Source: Paludibacteraceae bacterium
GTDB taxonomy: Bacteria > Bacteroidota > Bacteroidia > Bacteroidales > Paludibacteraceae
Length of the DNA: 64,000 bases
Assembly (NCBI GenBank): GCA_024400115.1
Contig: JAKSNF010000011.1
Coordinates: 1-64,000, forward strand
Direction of reading: 5' to 3'
Position 1 is the stretch's first letter, and every line of letters begins with the position of its first letter. The notes below the pieces were generated by a model. That model made no database searches, was not told the origin of the DNA, and saw only the letters and a list, made by a program, of their open reading frames with translations. A program made the position numbers and the translations under genes. Shown one piece after another: positions 25,752-34,527 of this stretch.

Positions 25752-25779
25752 CGGAAGAATTTCGTAAAATTTAGTTATT

Positions 25780-26196
25780 ATGTCATCTGTAAACAAAGTT
25801 ATTTTAATTGGCAACGTAGGTAGTGACCCCGAAGTAAGGTATTTAGATCGTGGTGTTGCCATTGCAAATTTTAATCTCGCTACCACTGAAAGAGGGTATG
25901 TCATGCAAAACGGAACTCAAGTGCCAGACAGAACAGAATGGCACCCGATTGTGCTTTTCCGTAACCTTGCCGAATGGGCAGAGAGATATGTTCGCAAAGG
26001 TATGAAATTATACGTTGAAGGCAAACTCCAAACTCGTTCATGGGAAAAAGAAGGACAGATTCGGCACAAGACGGAGATTATTGCCGAAAATGTACAAATC
26101 CTCTATCGTCCGGACGAGTATCGTGACCTTGGTCGGGAGAATAAGACCGAAACACCTTCTGAACCGCAAGAACAACAAGAACAAAACATATTCTAA
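25780..26196 (+). CDS. ssb: Single-stranded DNA-binding protein
   Basis: 138 residues with an OB fold over the first 105 or so (SSVNKVILIGNVGSDPEVRY, WHPIVLFRNLAEWAERYVRKG, KLYVEGKLQTRSWEKEG). It coats single-stranded DNA in replication and repair. The C-terminal tail is glutamine-rich and ends EQNIF, not the usual acidic DDDIPF tip that recruits partner proteins; this may be a secondary paralogue or a lineage variant. The stop TAA overlaps the next ATG by one base. Confidence 0.92.
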   Translation: MSSVNKVILIGNVGSDPEVRYLDRGVAIANFNLATTERGYVMQNGTQVPDRTEWHPIVLFRNLAEWAERYVRKGMKLYVEGKLQTRSWEKEGQIRHKTEIIAENVQILYRPDEYRDLGRENKTETPSEPQEQQEQNIF

Positions 26197-27194
26197 TGAC
26201 CAACAAAGAACTTTATATTCAGTGGGCTAAGCAACAAGACGAATTGCCCGTTTTCATGCAACCTTGGTGGATGGACGCCGTTTCTGCCGGCAAGAGTTGG
26301 GACGTTCTACTTCATTTTAGTACGACCTCAGACCCACAAAATCGCAAAGTCGAGGACATTGAAGCGGTACTGCCTTACTTACTCTGTAAGCGTCTCTGGA
26401 TGCGTTGGATTGTAATGCCGCAACAGACCCAAATAGGGGGCATATGGCTCACGCGCAATGGTGGCTTTAATGCCCAAAACGAACTCATCGATTTGCCTAG
26501 TATTGCGGAAGATTTTGCCTCGCAGTTACAAGCGATGAAGATTCATTATTATTATCAGCAATATCCTATTGGTTCAAGAATGATAGGACCGATGCAAGCC
26601 CTTCGGTTTAAGGTACGTGAACGAGTAACCTATCAGATTGATGATTTACACGACCTTGACAAAGTGGTGGATTGTTTCTCGAAGAACAAGAAAAGGCAGT
26701 TGCAAAAGGCGATAACGCTGAATGTAGATAAATCGCTCACGCCCGAGCAGTTCTACTCGTTCCATCGCCTATGTATGGCGTTGCAAAAGAAAGAGATTAG
26801 TTACTCTCGCGAGTTCTTCTTGGTTCTTCAACGTAAAACTGAACGGGAACAGCAATCGCAGATTATTGCTATCCGCAATGCGGACGGAGAGTTATGTGCC
26901 GCAGCCTTTTTAGTATGGGATAAGCAAAGGATGTACTACCTTATTCCGTGTTTTAATCCGCTGTATAAGGAGTCGGGTGCAAATGCACTTCTCGTACTTG
27001 AGGCTATTAAATTAGCACGCGAGAAAGGGGTTATCTTTGATTTTGAAGGCAGCACACGTCGCGGAACGGCAGCGCATTATAAGCAATTCGGTTCGGAGAA
27101 AAAGATTTATCATAGCGTAGAGAAATACTATCGTCCTCTCTTCCGGATAGTCATGTTAATAAATAAAATCCGTAATCTTAGGTATTGTAACTAA
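26196..27194 (+). CDS. GNAT-fold (FemAB-like) acyltransferase
   Basis: 332 residues. It opens with a region like other Bacteroidetes proteins of the acyl-CoA N-acyltransferase superfamily (PVFMQPWWMDAVSAGKSWDV), with a second GNAT-like half containing FSKNKKRQLQKA, LCAAAFLVWDKQRMYYLIPC, and IFDFEGSTRRGTAAHYKQFG. FemAB-like enzymes transfer amino acids or acyl groups to cell-wall or surface molecules. Overlapping stop and start codons tie it to ssb upstream and to two glycosyltransferases downstream, so a role in surface glycan modification is likely. Confidence 0.7.
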   Translation: MTNKELYIQWAKQQDELPVFMQPWWMDAVSAGKSWDVLLHFSTTSDPQNRKVEDIEAVLPYLLCKRLWMRWIVMPQQTQIGGIWLTRNGGFNAQNELIDLPSIAEDFASQLQAMKIHYYYQQYPIGSRMIGPMQALRFKVRERVTYQIDDLHDLDKVVDCFSKNKKRQLQKAITLNVDKSLTPEQFYSFHRLCMALQKKEISYSREFFLVLQRKTEREQQSQIIAIRNADGELCAAAFLVWDKQRMYYLIPCFNPLYKESGANALLVLEAIKLAREKGVIFDFEGSTRRGTAAHYKQFGSEKKIYHSVEKYYRPLFRIVMLINKIRNLRYCN

Positions 27195-28318
27195 TGAAAG
27201 TTCTATATCTCTGTGAATGGTACCCTCATCGCTATGACGCGATGGCAGGTCTTTTTGTTCGCAAGCACGCCCAAGCGGTCGTCCGTCAAGGCGTGGAGGT
27301 GATGGTGCTCTACCTCCATTTGGACAAGCACATTCACAAAGAAGAACTCATAGAGCAAACGACAGATGGTGTACGCGAGGTTTATGTCTATTATCCTTGT
27401 AAATGGGACTATCTAAAAGCACTCAGACACGGCTATCAACATATCAAACGCTCATGGGGACGTCCCGACCTATGCCAACTTAATGTCATTACCAAGAACG
27501 GATTGCTTCCCCTCTATCTTTGGAAGCGGTTCTCTATTCCTTATATAATAATAGAGCATTGGAGTGGCTATTTGCCCATGAATCGCGCACAAAGTCTGAA
27601 CCGTAGGCGTCGATTCTTTGCGCGTTTGATTGCTCGCAATGCACAAGTTGTATTGCCGGTTAGTCAAACCTTGATGAATGCCATGAAGGAGTGTGGATTA
27701 GTATGCCGTCAATGGCAACTCATCAACAACGTAGTGGACGGCTTTTTCTACGCCAACCCAAACACCAAACACCAAACACCAAACACCAGACACTTCATCC
27801 ACATCAGTTGTTTTGACGAAAAAGCCAAGAACATCCAAGGTCTGCTTCGAGCCGTCCATAGATTGGCTCAAGAGCGACAGGATTTTCACCTTACCTTGGT
27901 GGGAACAGGGGTAGATTTTGCAGTAGATAAAGCCTATGCCGAGTCGTTAGGACTGGTTCCTGATATCGTTTCGTTCACGGGTGAATTGCCACCTGAGCAA
28001 GTAGCTGAAGAACTCGCAAAATCCCAAATGCTTATTCTCAATTCACGCTACGAGACTTATGGTATTGTTTTGGCAGAAGCGGCATCAGTCGGGATTCCAT
28101 CTATTGAGACCGATACTTGCGGGCTTCAATTGCCTGAATCATGTGGTATTATAGTTCCTCCCGAAGACGAAGAATCATTAGCCGAACAAATGCGATTATT
28201 CATCGAGGGAAAAGTTTCATTTGATAAAGAAATTATTCGGGAGCAAGGGAAAATGTATTCTTCTGAAACCGTCGGCAAAGAACTCAAATCGATTTATGAA
28301 CACGTATGCAACCGCTAA
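27194..28318 (+). CDS. Glycosyltransferase family 4-type
   Basis: 374 residues, GT-B fold: N-terminal MKVLYLCEWYPHRYDAMAGLFV and C-terminal nucleotide-sugar site LILNSRYETYGIVLAEAASVGIP (E-x7-E motif). Probably uses a nucleotide sugar to extend a surface glycan. Between the domains a stretch NPNTKHQTPNTRHF is encoded by AACACCAA repeats (27756-27793), close to the hinge. It overlaps its neighbours by 1 and 13 bp. Confidence 0.87.
   Translation: MKVLYLCEWYPHRYDAMAGLFVRKHAQAVVRQGVEVMVLYLHLDKHIHKEELIEQTTDGVREVYVYYPCKWDYLKALRHGYQHIKRSWGRPDLCQLNVITKNGLLPLYLWKRFSIPYIIIEHWSGYLPMNRAQSLNRRRRFFARLIARNAQVVLPVSQTLMNAMKECGLVCRQWQLINNVVDGFFYANPNTKHQTPNTRHFIHISCFDEKAKNIQGLLRAVHRLAQERQDFHLTLVGTGVDFAVDKAYAESLGLVPDIVSFTGELPPEQVAEELAKSQMLILNSRYETYGIVLAEAASVGIPSIETDTCGLQLPESCGIIVPPEDEESLAEQMRLFIEGKVSFDKEIIREQGKMYSSETVGKELKSIYEHVCNR
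27756..27793 (+). repeat. AACACCAA tandem repeat inside the glycosyltransferase gene
   Basis: About five near-exact 7-bp units (CAAACAC), read in frame. The related word AACACTA forms the array just before comM. Confidence 0.75.
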
Positions 28319-29181
28319 TTAGTATCATAGTACCTGTTTGGAATGCCGGAGAACGCCTATGTCCCTGTATCGAAAGCATCCTTCATCAGACCTATACGGA
28401 CTTTGAACTCATTGCCGTGTTGGATTGTCCAACGGACGGAAGTGATAGGATACTTGAGTCATATGCGGCGGAAGATAGTCGTATTCACCTTATCCGCAAT
28501 AAGACCAATCTTCATATTGGGCAAAGTCGTAATAGGGGTCTGCAAGCGGCTAAAGGTGAATATATACTTTTTGTCGATCATGATGACGTATGCGCTCCCA
28601 CGCTTTTGGAGAGTTTAGTTCTATCGGCACAAGAAGAAGATACAGACATTGTCATATCTCCCGTTTGGACGACCAACGAGCAAGACCCAACGAACCGTTT
28701 GGTAATGCCGACTATTAAAGATGGAAAAGAGGCTCGTCAATGGGCATTATCGGAAGCTCTATCCGGAGGTCAATCGCCTTTAGGAACGTTGGTGACGCCC
28801 ATCATTGGTGTACTCTTAAAAAAATCGCTTGTACAAGGTCTTCGTTTCGTTGATACAAAAGTATTGTCAGCTGAAGACTGGCTCTTTTTGATAGAAGCCC
28901 TTCATAAAGCCCAAAGGGTGAGTCTGATAGTGCCTTTCCTCTATACGCACAACGAATATAAACAAAGCGCAGGAAAACAATCTTCCTATATTGGAGTTGA
29001 GCAACGCGAACGAGCATTACACTATTTAGAAGAGCGTGTACATGAGTGGGAGGACAAGAACCATTGGTTGCCTTTCCTAAGAAAAGGATTGAGAAAACAA
29101 CGCCTAAGATTAGGGAAAAAGCACTATTTATGGTTCAAAAAACAACTTTTTTATAAAAAAGTCAAAGATTTATTTGCTTAA
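28306..29181 (+). CDS. Glycosyltransferase family 2
   Basis: 291 residues, GT-A fold: ISIIVPVWNAGERLCPCIES at the start, acidic donor-binding positions in VLDCPTDGSDRI, and the metal-binding DHDD motif in LFVDHDDVCAP, with the acid in SAEDWLF. Transfers a sugar from a nucleotide donor during surface polysaccharide synthesis. The final 30 residues are strongly basic. It overlaps the preceding glycosyltransferase by 13 bp and ends this five-gene unit before the tonB promoter. Confidence 0.9.
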   Translation: MQPLISIIVPVWNAGERLCPCIESILHQTYTDFELIAVLDCPTDGSDRILESYAAEDSRIHLIRNKTNLHIGQSRNRGLQAAKGEYILFVDHDDVCAPTLLESLVLSAQEEDTDIVISPVWTTNEQDPTNRLVMPTIKDGKEARQWALSEALSGGQSPLGTLVTPIIGVLLKKSLVQGLRFVDTKVLSAEDWLFLIEALHKAQRVSLIVPFLYTHNEYKQSAGKQSSYIGVEQRERALHYLEERVHEWEDKNHWLPFLRKGLRKQRLRLGKKHYLWFKKQLFYKKVKDLFA

Positions 29182-29204
29182 TTGAAAAAAAAAGCGTATC
29201 TTTG
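29173..29204 (+). promoter_or_regulatory. Promoter for tonB
   Basis: TTTG (29173-29176), 20 nt, TATCTTTG (29197-29204); the first box lies inside the end of the preceding gene. Confidence 0.75.
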
Positions 29205-29241
29205 CAGCCTGAAAATTCAAGATAACTAAAATCTATACTAT

Positions 29242-29916
29242 ATGCAACTCAAAAAATCATCTAAAGCAAGTTTGGAAGACAAGAAGTTTACCTATGTTTT
29301 AATGGGTCTTATTCTTGTTTTAAGCATTTGCTATGTCGCTTTCGAGTGGACAGAAAAAGAAGTTACTAAGTATGAGGTTGCTGATACCGAGTTCGCCTTT
29401 GAGGAGGAGCTTGATATTCAACAAACCCAGCAAGAGACCACCCCTCCTCCACCACCCCCACCAGTCAAAGAAGTTGAGGTTCTGAACGTGGTTGAGGACG
29501 ATGTAGAGACGGAAACCATTGAAATCAGTTCCGAGGACAACAACACGGACACCGTCGTCATTGCTCCTCCCGTACAAGTGGAGGAAGAGGAAGAAGAAGT
29601 GGTCTTCGTTATCGTTGAAACCATGCCTGAGTTCCCCGGTGGTCAACAAGCCTTGTTTAAATACTTGAGCGAGAACATTAAGTATCCTGCTATCGCGCAA
29701 GAGAACGGTATCCAAGGTCGTGTTATCTGCCAGTTTGTGGTAAACAAAGATGGTGCTATCGTGGATGTAGAGGTTGTTCGCTCGGGTGGTGACGCTTCGT
29801 TGGATAAAGAAGCCATTCGCGTTATCAAGTCCATGCCGAAGTGGAAACCCGGTAAACAACGTGGTAAAGCTGTTCGCGTTAAATACACCGTTCCGGTTAA
29901 TTTCCGTCTGCAATAA
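29242..29916 (+). CDS. tonB: TonB energy transducer
   Basis: 224 residues. A short basic start is followed by a membrane anchor (about 18-35), a proline/valine/glutamate-rich periplasmic spacer (TTPPPPPPPVKEVEV ...) and a C-terminal TonB domain (MPEFPGGQQALFKYLSENIK ... GRVICQFVVNKDGAIVDVEV ... PVNFRLQ). It passes proton-motive energy from ExbBD to outer-membrane receptors. Its stop is followed directly by a 66-bp repeat and then recG in the same reading frame. Confidence 0.92.
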   Translation: MQLKKSSKASLEDKKFTYVLMGLILVLSICYVAFEWTEKEVTKYEVADTEFAFEEELDIQQTQQETTPPPPPPPVKEVEVLNVVEDDVETETIEISSEDNNTDTVVIAPPVQVEEEEEEVVFVIVETMPEFPGGQQALFKYLSENIKYPAIAQENGIQGRVICQFVVNKDGAIVDVEVVRSGGDASLDKEAIRVIKSMPKWKPGKQRGKAVRVKYTVPVNFRLQ

Positions 29917-29982
29917 TCCTACAGCGCAGCGGTCCTACAACGAAGTGGTCCTACAGCGCAGCGGTCCTACAACGAAGTGGTC
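29917..29982 (+). repeat. CAGCGGTC-family 16-bp tandem repeat between tonB and recG
   Basis: Four 16-bp units alternate TCCTACAGCGCAGCGG and TCCTACAACGAAGTGG. They are open in the tonB/recG frame, and the GTG of the last unit (29977) is the recG start codon. The family recurs inside the PAP2 gene and uvrB. Confidence 0.9.
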
Positions 29983-32064
29983 TTAAATACACAAGATATT
30001 ACTTACTGCAAGAATGTCGGTTCCAAACGAGCCGACATTCTTCGTAAAGAGTTAAAGGTAGAGACAGCCCTTGACTTGGTGCGCTATTATCCTTATAAGT
30101 ACATTGACCGCAGCCGTTTCTGGATGATTCATGAGATAGAGGACGAGGACACCGATGTACAAATCAAAGGTCAGGTAGTAGAGTACCACACCATTGGGGT
30201 CGGTAAGGGTCAACGCTTAAGCGCTACTTTCACGGATGGGCGACATACCATCGAACTTGTTTGGTTCGCTCAGGTTCAATATGTCAAGTTAGACCTCAAT
30301 ACTCCCTATCTGCTTCGCGGCAAACCCTCACGTTTTAACCATGATTGGAACTTTGTTCACCCTGAACTAATCCCGCTCAGTAAGGTGACGGACGACATGG
30401 TGCAAGGCCTCCAACCCGATTACAGAACAACGGAGGCAATGAAGAAAGTGGGGCTTAATTCAAAAGGTCTGCGCACTATCTTATTAGGGCTTCTTCCCGA
30501 TTTGCGCAACGGAGTACCCGATACCATAGGTCAAGACATCCTCAATAAGTACCATCTCATGAGCCTTACCGAAGCGCTCATCAATATCCATTTTCCCAAG
30601 GATATAGCCTCCATGCAGAAAGCCAAAGAGCGACTTAAGTTCGAGGAACTGTTCTATATCCAAATGCAGATTCTGCGCCAAGCCAAACGGCGCGAACAAG
30701 GGGAAGGATACCGCATGCCCATTGCCGGACGAAATCTACACTATTTCTATGAACATTGCCTGCCTTTCAAACTGACGGGAGCACAGAAACGCGTGGTTCA
30801 CGAGATCTTCGATGACCTTAAGTCGGGCAAACAGATGAATCGCCTACTCCAAGGTGATGTGGGTTCGGGTAAGACGCTCGTTGCCCTACTCTCTTGCCTT
30901 ATCGCCACCGATAATGGGTATCAGACTTGTATCATGGCACCCACTGAGATTCTGGCTACGCAGCATTACCATAATATTAAACGTATGCTCGCGGACACGC
31001 CAGTGCGCGTAGAGTTACTCACCGGCAGCACTACCAAGAAACAGCGTGAACCACTACACGAAGCGTTAAGAACCGGTGAAGTCAATATCCTTATCGGTAC
31101 ACACGCCCTCATTGAAGATGAGGTTCAGTTTGCCAATCTCGGACTGGCTATTGTCGATGAGCAGCATCGCTTTGGCGTGGCGCAACGCGCCAAACTATGG
31201 GCTAAGAACGTCATCCCGCCCCATGTGCTGGTTATGACGGCAACACCTATTCCAAGAACATTAGCCATGACGTTCTACGGAGACTTGAAAGCCAGTCAGA
31301 TCAACGAACTCCCTCCCGGACGTAAGCCTATTCACACACTCCACTACTCTATTAGTCAGATACAAGCCGTTTATCAATTTATCCGCGAACAAGTGGGCAA
31401 GGGGCGGCAGATTTACGTCGTTTATCCGCTCATTAAGGAGAACGAGAAACTGGACTTACTCGACTTGCAGAACGGTTATAACACCCTCTGTGAAGCCTTC
31501 CCTGAGTATCGTATCTCGATGGTACACGGGCAAATGAAAGCGAAAGACAAAGAGGAACAGATGCAGCGTTTTGTGAAGGGCGAAACGCAGATCTTAGTAG
31601 CAACAACGGTGATCGAAGTGGGGGTAGATGTGCCCAATGCGAGCGTGATGATTGTGGAGAACGCCGAGCGTTTTGGACTCAGTCAGTTGCACCAGTTAAG
31701 GGGTCGTGTGGGTCGTGGAGCAGATCAGAGTTTCTGTTTATTGCTCACCGATGTGGAGCAGAGTAAGGAGACGCGTAAGAGGATGGATATCATGGTGGCG
31801 ACTAATGATGGCTTTAAGATTGCCGAGGCGGACTTGCAGTTACGTGGTCCCGGTGATTTTGAGGGTACACAGCAGTCGGGTTTGCCGTTTGAACTGAAGA
31901 TTGCTTCCCTCAGTAGTGATGGACAGATATTAGAAGTGGCACGCCAAGCGGCAATGGACATATTGGATAAGGATCCGCTTTTGGAGGACGAGTTCAATCG
32001 TATCTACAAGGAGCAACTCAACCGCCTCCGCCAGACTGCCACCAACTGGAGTGAGATTAGTTAA
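29977..32064 (+). CDS. recG: ATP-dependent DNA helicase RecG
   Basis: 695 residues, full length. An N-terminal wedge/OB domain is followed by the helicase core: Walker A in LLQGDVGSGKTLVAL, DEQHRFGV (DExH box), TATPIPRT, and the C-terminal helicase half with QLRGRVGRGADQ. It remodels stalled forks and Holliday junctions. No ATG exists near the expected start; GTG at 29977, provided by the CAGCGGTC-family repeat, begins a normal RecG N-terminus (NTQDITYCKNVGSKRADIL). recG is in the same frame as tonB with only repeat codons between. Confidence 0.92.
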   Translation: MVLNTQDITYCKNVGSKRADILRKELKVETALDLVRYYPYKYIDRSRFWMIHEIEDEDTDVQIKGQVVEYHTIGVGKGQRLSATFTDGRHTIELVWFAQVQYVKLDLNTPYLLRGKPSRFNHDWNFVHPELIPLSKVTDDMVQGLQPDYRTTEAMKKVGLNSKGLRTILLGLLPDLRNGVPDTIGQDILNKYHLMSLTEALINIHFPKDIASMQKAKERLKFEELFYIQMQILRQAKRREQGEGYRMPIAGRNLHYFYEHCLPFKLTGAQKRVVHEIFDDLKSGKQMNRLLQGDVGSGKTLVALLSCLIATDNGYQTCIMAPTEILATQHYHNIKRMLADTPVRVELLTGSTTKKQREPLHEALRTGEVNILIGTHALIEDEVQFANLGLAIVDEQHRFGVAQRAKLWAKNVIPPHVLVMTATPIPRTLAMTFYGDLKASQINELPPGRKPIHTLHYSISQIQAVYQFIREQVGKGRQIYVVYPLIKENEKLDLLDLQNGYNTLCEAFPEYRISMVHGQMKAKDKEEQMQRFVKGETQILVATTVIEVGVDVPNASVMIVENAERFGLSQLHQLRGRVGRGADQSFCLLLTDVEQSKETRKRMDIMVATNDGFKIAEADLQLRGPGDFEGTQQSGLPFELKIASLSSDGQILEVARQAAMDILDKDPLLEDEFNRIYKEQLNRLRQTATNWSEIS

Positions 32065-32109
32065 CCATAAATGGAAGTATCGAAACAGCGGAATAGAGGT
32101 GTAAAGAAA

Positions 32110-32146
32110 CAAAAAAGAGCAGCCGTAAGGTTGCTCTTCTTTTTTG
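32110..32146. terminator. Bidirectional terminator between recG and rplT
   Basis: AGAGCAGCC GTAA GGTTGCTCT stem with a T tract on the plus side and an A tract (T on minus) on the other. It can end both the recG transcript and the infC-rpmI-rplT transcript. Confidence 0.85.
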
Positions 32147-32194
32147 TAGTCTCGAAGGAGAAATCTCTTTCAAATGGAAAGATTGCTTACGCAA

Positions 32195-32548
32195 TTACAT
32201 TCCTTTCTTTGCTTTTTCGGCGATAGCCTTGAAAGCCTTCGGCTCGTTCATAGCGAGGTCAGCAAGAACCTTACGGTTGATTTCGATGCCTGCTTTCTTC
32301 AACGCACCCATGAGTTGGCTGTAGCTAACACCCTCGAGGCGAGCAGCCGCGTTGATACGTTGAATCCACAAAGCGCGGAAAGTACGTTTTTTGTTCTTAC
32401 GATCGCGATAAGCGTAAAGGAGACCTTTCTCCCAAGTGTTCTTGGCGACAGTCCAAACGTTGGCACGGCCACCAAAGTTACCTCTCGTGAGGCTCATAAT
32501 CTTCTTGCGACGTTCGCGAGAAGCTACATGATTTACTGATCTTGGCAT
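32195..32548 (-). CDS. rplT: 50S ribosomal protein bL20
   Basis: 117 residues, standard length. It starts [18 protein letters not shown] and has the basic N-terminal arm and the [19 protein letters not shown] end. It binds 23S rRNA early in 50S assembly; in many bacteria it also represses its own operon by binding the mRNA. Last gene of infC-rpmI-rplT. Confidence 0.97.
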   Translation of the reverse strand: MPRSVNHVASRERRKKIMSLTRGNFGGRANVWTVAKNTWEKGLLYAYRDRKNKKRTFRALWIQRINAAARLEGVSYSQLMGALKKAGIEINRKVLADLAMNEPKAFKAIAEKAKKGM

Positions 32549-32576
32549 AGTTCTGTAAAATTTTGGTGGTTAATAC

Positions 32577-32774
32577 TTAGCGGAGTAAGAGCATTTCTCT
32601 CAAACTACGCATGTTCGTTTGGTCAACTAATGCGAAGTGGTCCAAGTTACGTTTCTGCTTCTTGGTCTTCTTCGTCAAGATGTGACTGTGGTAAGCGTGT
32701 TTACGCTTTACCTTACCGGTTCCGGTAAGAGTGAATCTTTTTTTAGCACCGGAATTAGTTTTTACCTTTGGCAT
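32577..32774 (-). CDS. rpmI: 50S ribosomal protein bL35
   Basis: 65 residues, standard length. [20 protein letters not shown] and [20 protein letters not shown] are the family hallmarks. Middle gene of the operon, 28 bp upstream of rplT. Confidence 0.97.
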   Translation of the reverse strand: MPKVKTNSGAKKRFTLTGTGKVKRKHAYHSHILTKKTKKQKRNLDHFALVDQTNMRSLREMLLLR

Positions 32775-32826
32775 TTTAGTTAATTTTGAATTAATAATTA
32801 ATAATTATGAGTTATTTTTATTAAGG

Positions 32827-32856
32827 GTCTGAGGCAGCCATTGGTGGCCCCGAGAC
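32827..32856 (-). promoter_or_regulatory. Hairpin between infC and rpmI, possible L20-type regulatory leader
   Basis: On the transcribed strand GTCT..GGGGCCA pairs with TGGC..CC..AGAC around a CCAA loop. There is no T tract after it in the sense direction (the T tract lies on the opposite strand), so it is not an ordinary operon terminator. Position matches where bL20 controls rpmI-rplT in other bacteria; binding here is untested. Confidence 0.4.
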
Positions 32857-32878
32857 TTTTTTGCGATTGGACGATTTA

Positions 32879-33442
32879 CTATTTCTTAGGAGCGAGGATA
32901 ACAATCATCCTTTTACCTTCGAGTTGAGGAACGGATTCGGGTTTGCCGAAATCCTCCAAATCGTTAGCAAAGCGCGCGAGTAGCAATTCGCCTTGCTCCT
33001 TAAACACGATTGAGCGCCCGCGGAAGAAGACATATGCCTTCACCTTATTGCCCGCCTTCAAGAACTCTTGCGCATGCTTGAGTTTGAAGTTATAATCGTG
33101 CTCATCGGTCTGCGGACCGAAACGCAGTTCCTTGACTTCAATCTTAGCGGAGTTGGCTTTAATCTCCTTCTCCTTGCGTTTTTTCTGGTACAAGAATTTC
33201 TGATAGTCCAAGATACGGCAAACCGGAGGGGCGGCATTGGGACTTACTTCCACCAAGTCCAGATTCAGGTCATCGGCTATGCGCATAGCCTCTCGGAACG
33301 AATAGATTCCTTGTTCTACATTGTCGCCTACTAAGCGAACTTCACTCACGCCACGAATCAGGTCATTGATTCGGTTCGGCATCTCTTTTTCAACGCGACC
33401 ACGAAAGGGTCGAGGGTTGCGATTAGGGACGTTTAACGCCAT
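32879..33442 (-). CDS. infC: Translation initiation factor IF-3
   Basis: 187 residues. The N-terminal domain has [21 protein letters not shown] and the C-terminal domain has [19 protein letters not shown]. It keeps 30S subunits free and checks the start codon. The start here is an ATG, unlike the rare AUU start used for autoregulation in enterobacteria. First gene of the operon, with its own promoter at 33474-33505. Confidence 0.97.
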   Translation of the reverse strand: MALNVPNRNPRPFRGRVEKEMPNRINDLIRGVSEVRLVGDNVEQGIYSFREAMRIADDLNLDLVEVSPNAAPPVCRILDYQKFLYQKKRKEKEIKANSAKIEVKELRFGPQTDEHDYNFKLKHAQEFLKAGNKVKAYVFFRGRSIVFKEQGELLLARFANDLEDFGKPESVPQLEGKRMIVILAPKK

Positions 33443-33473
33443 ATACAGTTATTCAATCTTATAAAAAAGCGTG

Positions 33474-33505
33474 CAAAGATAGTACATTTTTTTCATACTA
33501 CCAAA
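33474..33505 (-). promoter_or_regulatory. Promoter for infC-rpmI-rplT
   Basis: Minus-strand TTTG (33502-33505), 20 nt, TATCTTTG (33474-33481). Confidence 0.75.
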
Positions 33506-33540
33506 TTTTTTGCAAAAAAAGTGTTTTTTTTTTAATAATG

Positions 33541-33572
33541 TTTGCGTATGTGCGCGATTTTTTGTAATTTTG
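33541..33572 (+). promoter_or_regulatory. Promoter for the OB-fold lipoprotein operon
   Basis: TTTG (33541-33544), 20 nt, TAATTTTG (33565-33572); divergent from the infC promoter. Confidence 0.75.
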
Positions 33573-33605
33573 CAGCCAAATTCGATAAAATAGCACGAAT
33601 AGTAT

Positions 33606-34493
33606 ATGAAACAACATTTTTTATTTATCCTCAGTGTAGCGCTTTTGAGCATGATTCTTCCCGCATGTCAAGAGAATTCCAATATTCCGATGCCGGGCGA
33701 TAATAGTTATAACCAAAAGGGAGGTTCTATGGTTGATACTTCCTCCTGCACAGCTGCAACCATTAAGGAGGCGTTGGTTATTATTGACCATCTCAATGAC
33801 GGAGAGACAACTACTGAGATGTATAAGATTTCGGGAACTGTATCTCAGAATAACACCTCTGCAGACCTTATTCCGGATACGTATTCTAACATCAATTTCA
33901 CGATTAAGGACGAAGCTTCCGGTAGCACCTTAGCTTGCTGGTACACCAATAACTTGAATAATCGTCCCTTCACGGCTATGACCCAAGTGCCGTTGGTAGG
34001 TTCTAAGTTAACCGTTATCGGTCCTCTCTGCCGCTACGTGGATAAAAGCGGTAATGTTAAGCCCGAGATGACGAACGGTTTCATCTGCCGCATCGATTCG
34101 ATGATTGCTCCCAAGCCCGTAGGTCCTCTACCCGACTGCCCCGAACCGGCAGAAGGTCAGATTAGCGTAAGCAAGGCTTTGGAGATTGGTCGTGCCCTCG
34201 CCAGCGGAGAGACAACACCCGACAAATATAAAATTATTGGTGTGGTTTGCAAGATCACCGAGGCTCCAAGTAGTTATAACAACGCCACGTTCTATATACA
34301 AGATAATACTAAAGCACAATTCTACTGCTATCGTATGAAAGGTGGTTCAGTAACGCTGAATAAAGCAGAGAAATTAGAGGTAGGCGATATAGTGGTTGTT
34401 GAGACCGCCATTACTAATTATAAGGGTACTACGATTGAGTCCGTTGCCAACCAAGGAAACATTATTCAATCGAATAACCCGAACTTCAAATAA
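33606..34493 (+). CDS. Lipoprotein with two tandem OB-fold-like domains
   Basis: 295 residues. The lipobox is LPAC (Cys near 21) after a hydrophobic signal. Two similar halves follow (about 45-165 and 180-290), each starting with a T/SVxEAL-type helix and a GETTxxxYKIxGxV strand (DGETTTEMYKISGTV; SGETTPDKYKIIGVV), as in the OB-fold modules of exported Bacteroidetes nucleases and related proteins. No catalytic motif is visible. Likely a nucleic-acid or polymer binding surface lipoprotein. It is 34 bp upstream of the PpiD-like gene and probably cotranscribed. Confidence 0.7.
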   Translation: MKQHFLFILSVALLSMILPACQENSNIPMPGDNSYNQKGGSMVDTSSCTAATIKEALVIIDHLNDGETTTEMYKISGTVSQNNTSADLIPDTYSNINFTIKDEASGSTLACWYTNNLNNRPFTAMTQVPLVGSKLTVIGPLCRYVDKSGNVKPEMTNGFICRIDSMIAPKPVGPLPDCPEPAEGQISVSKALEIGRALASGETTPDKYKIIGVVCKITEAPSSYNNATFYIQDNTKAQFYCYRMKGGSVTLNKAEKLEVGDIVVVETAITNYKGTTIESVANQGNIIQSNNPNFK

Positions 34494-34527
34494 GCAATAA
34501 ACAATAATCAATAAAAAACAATTATTT

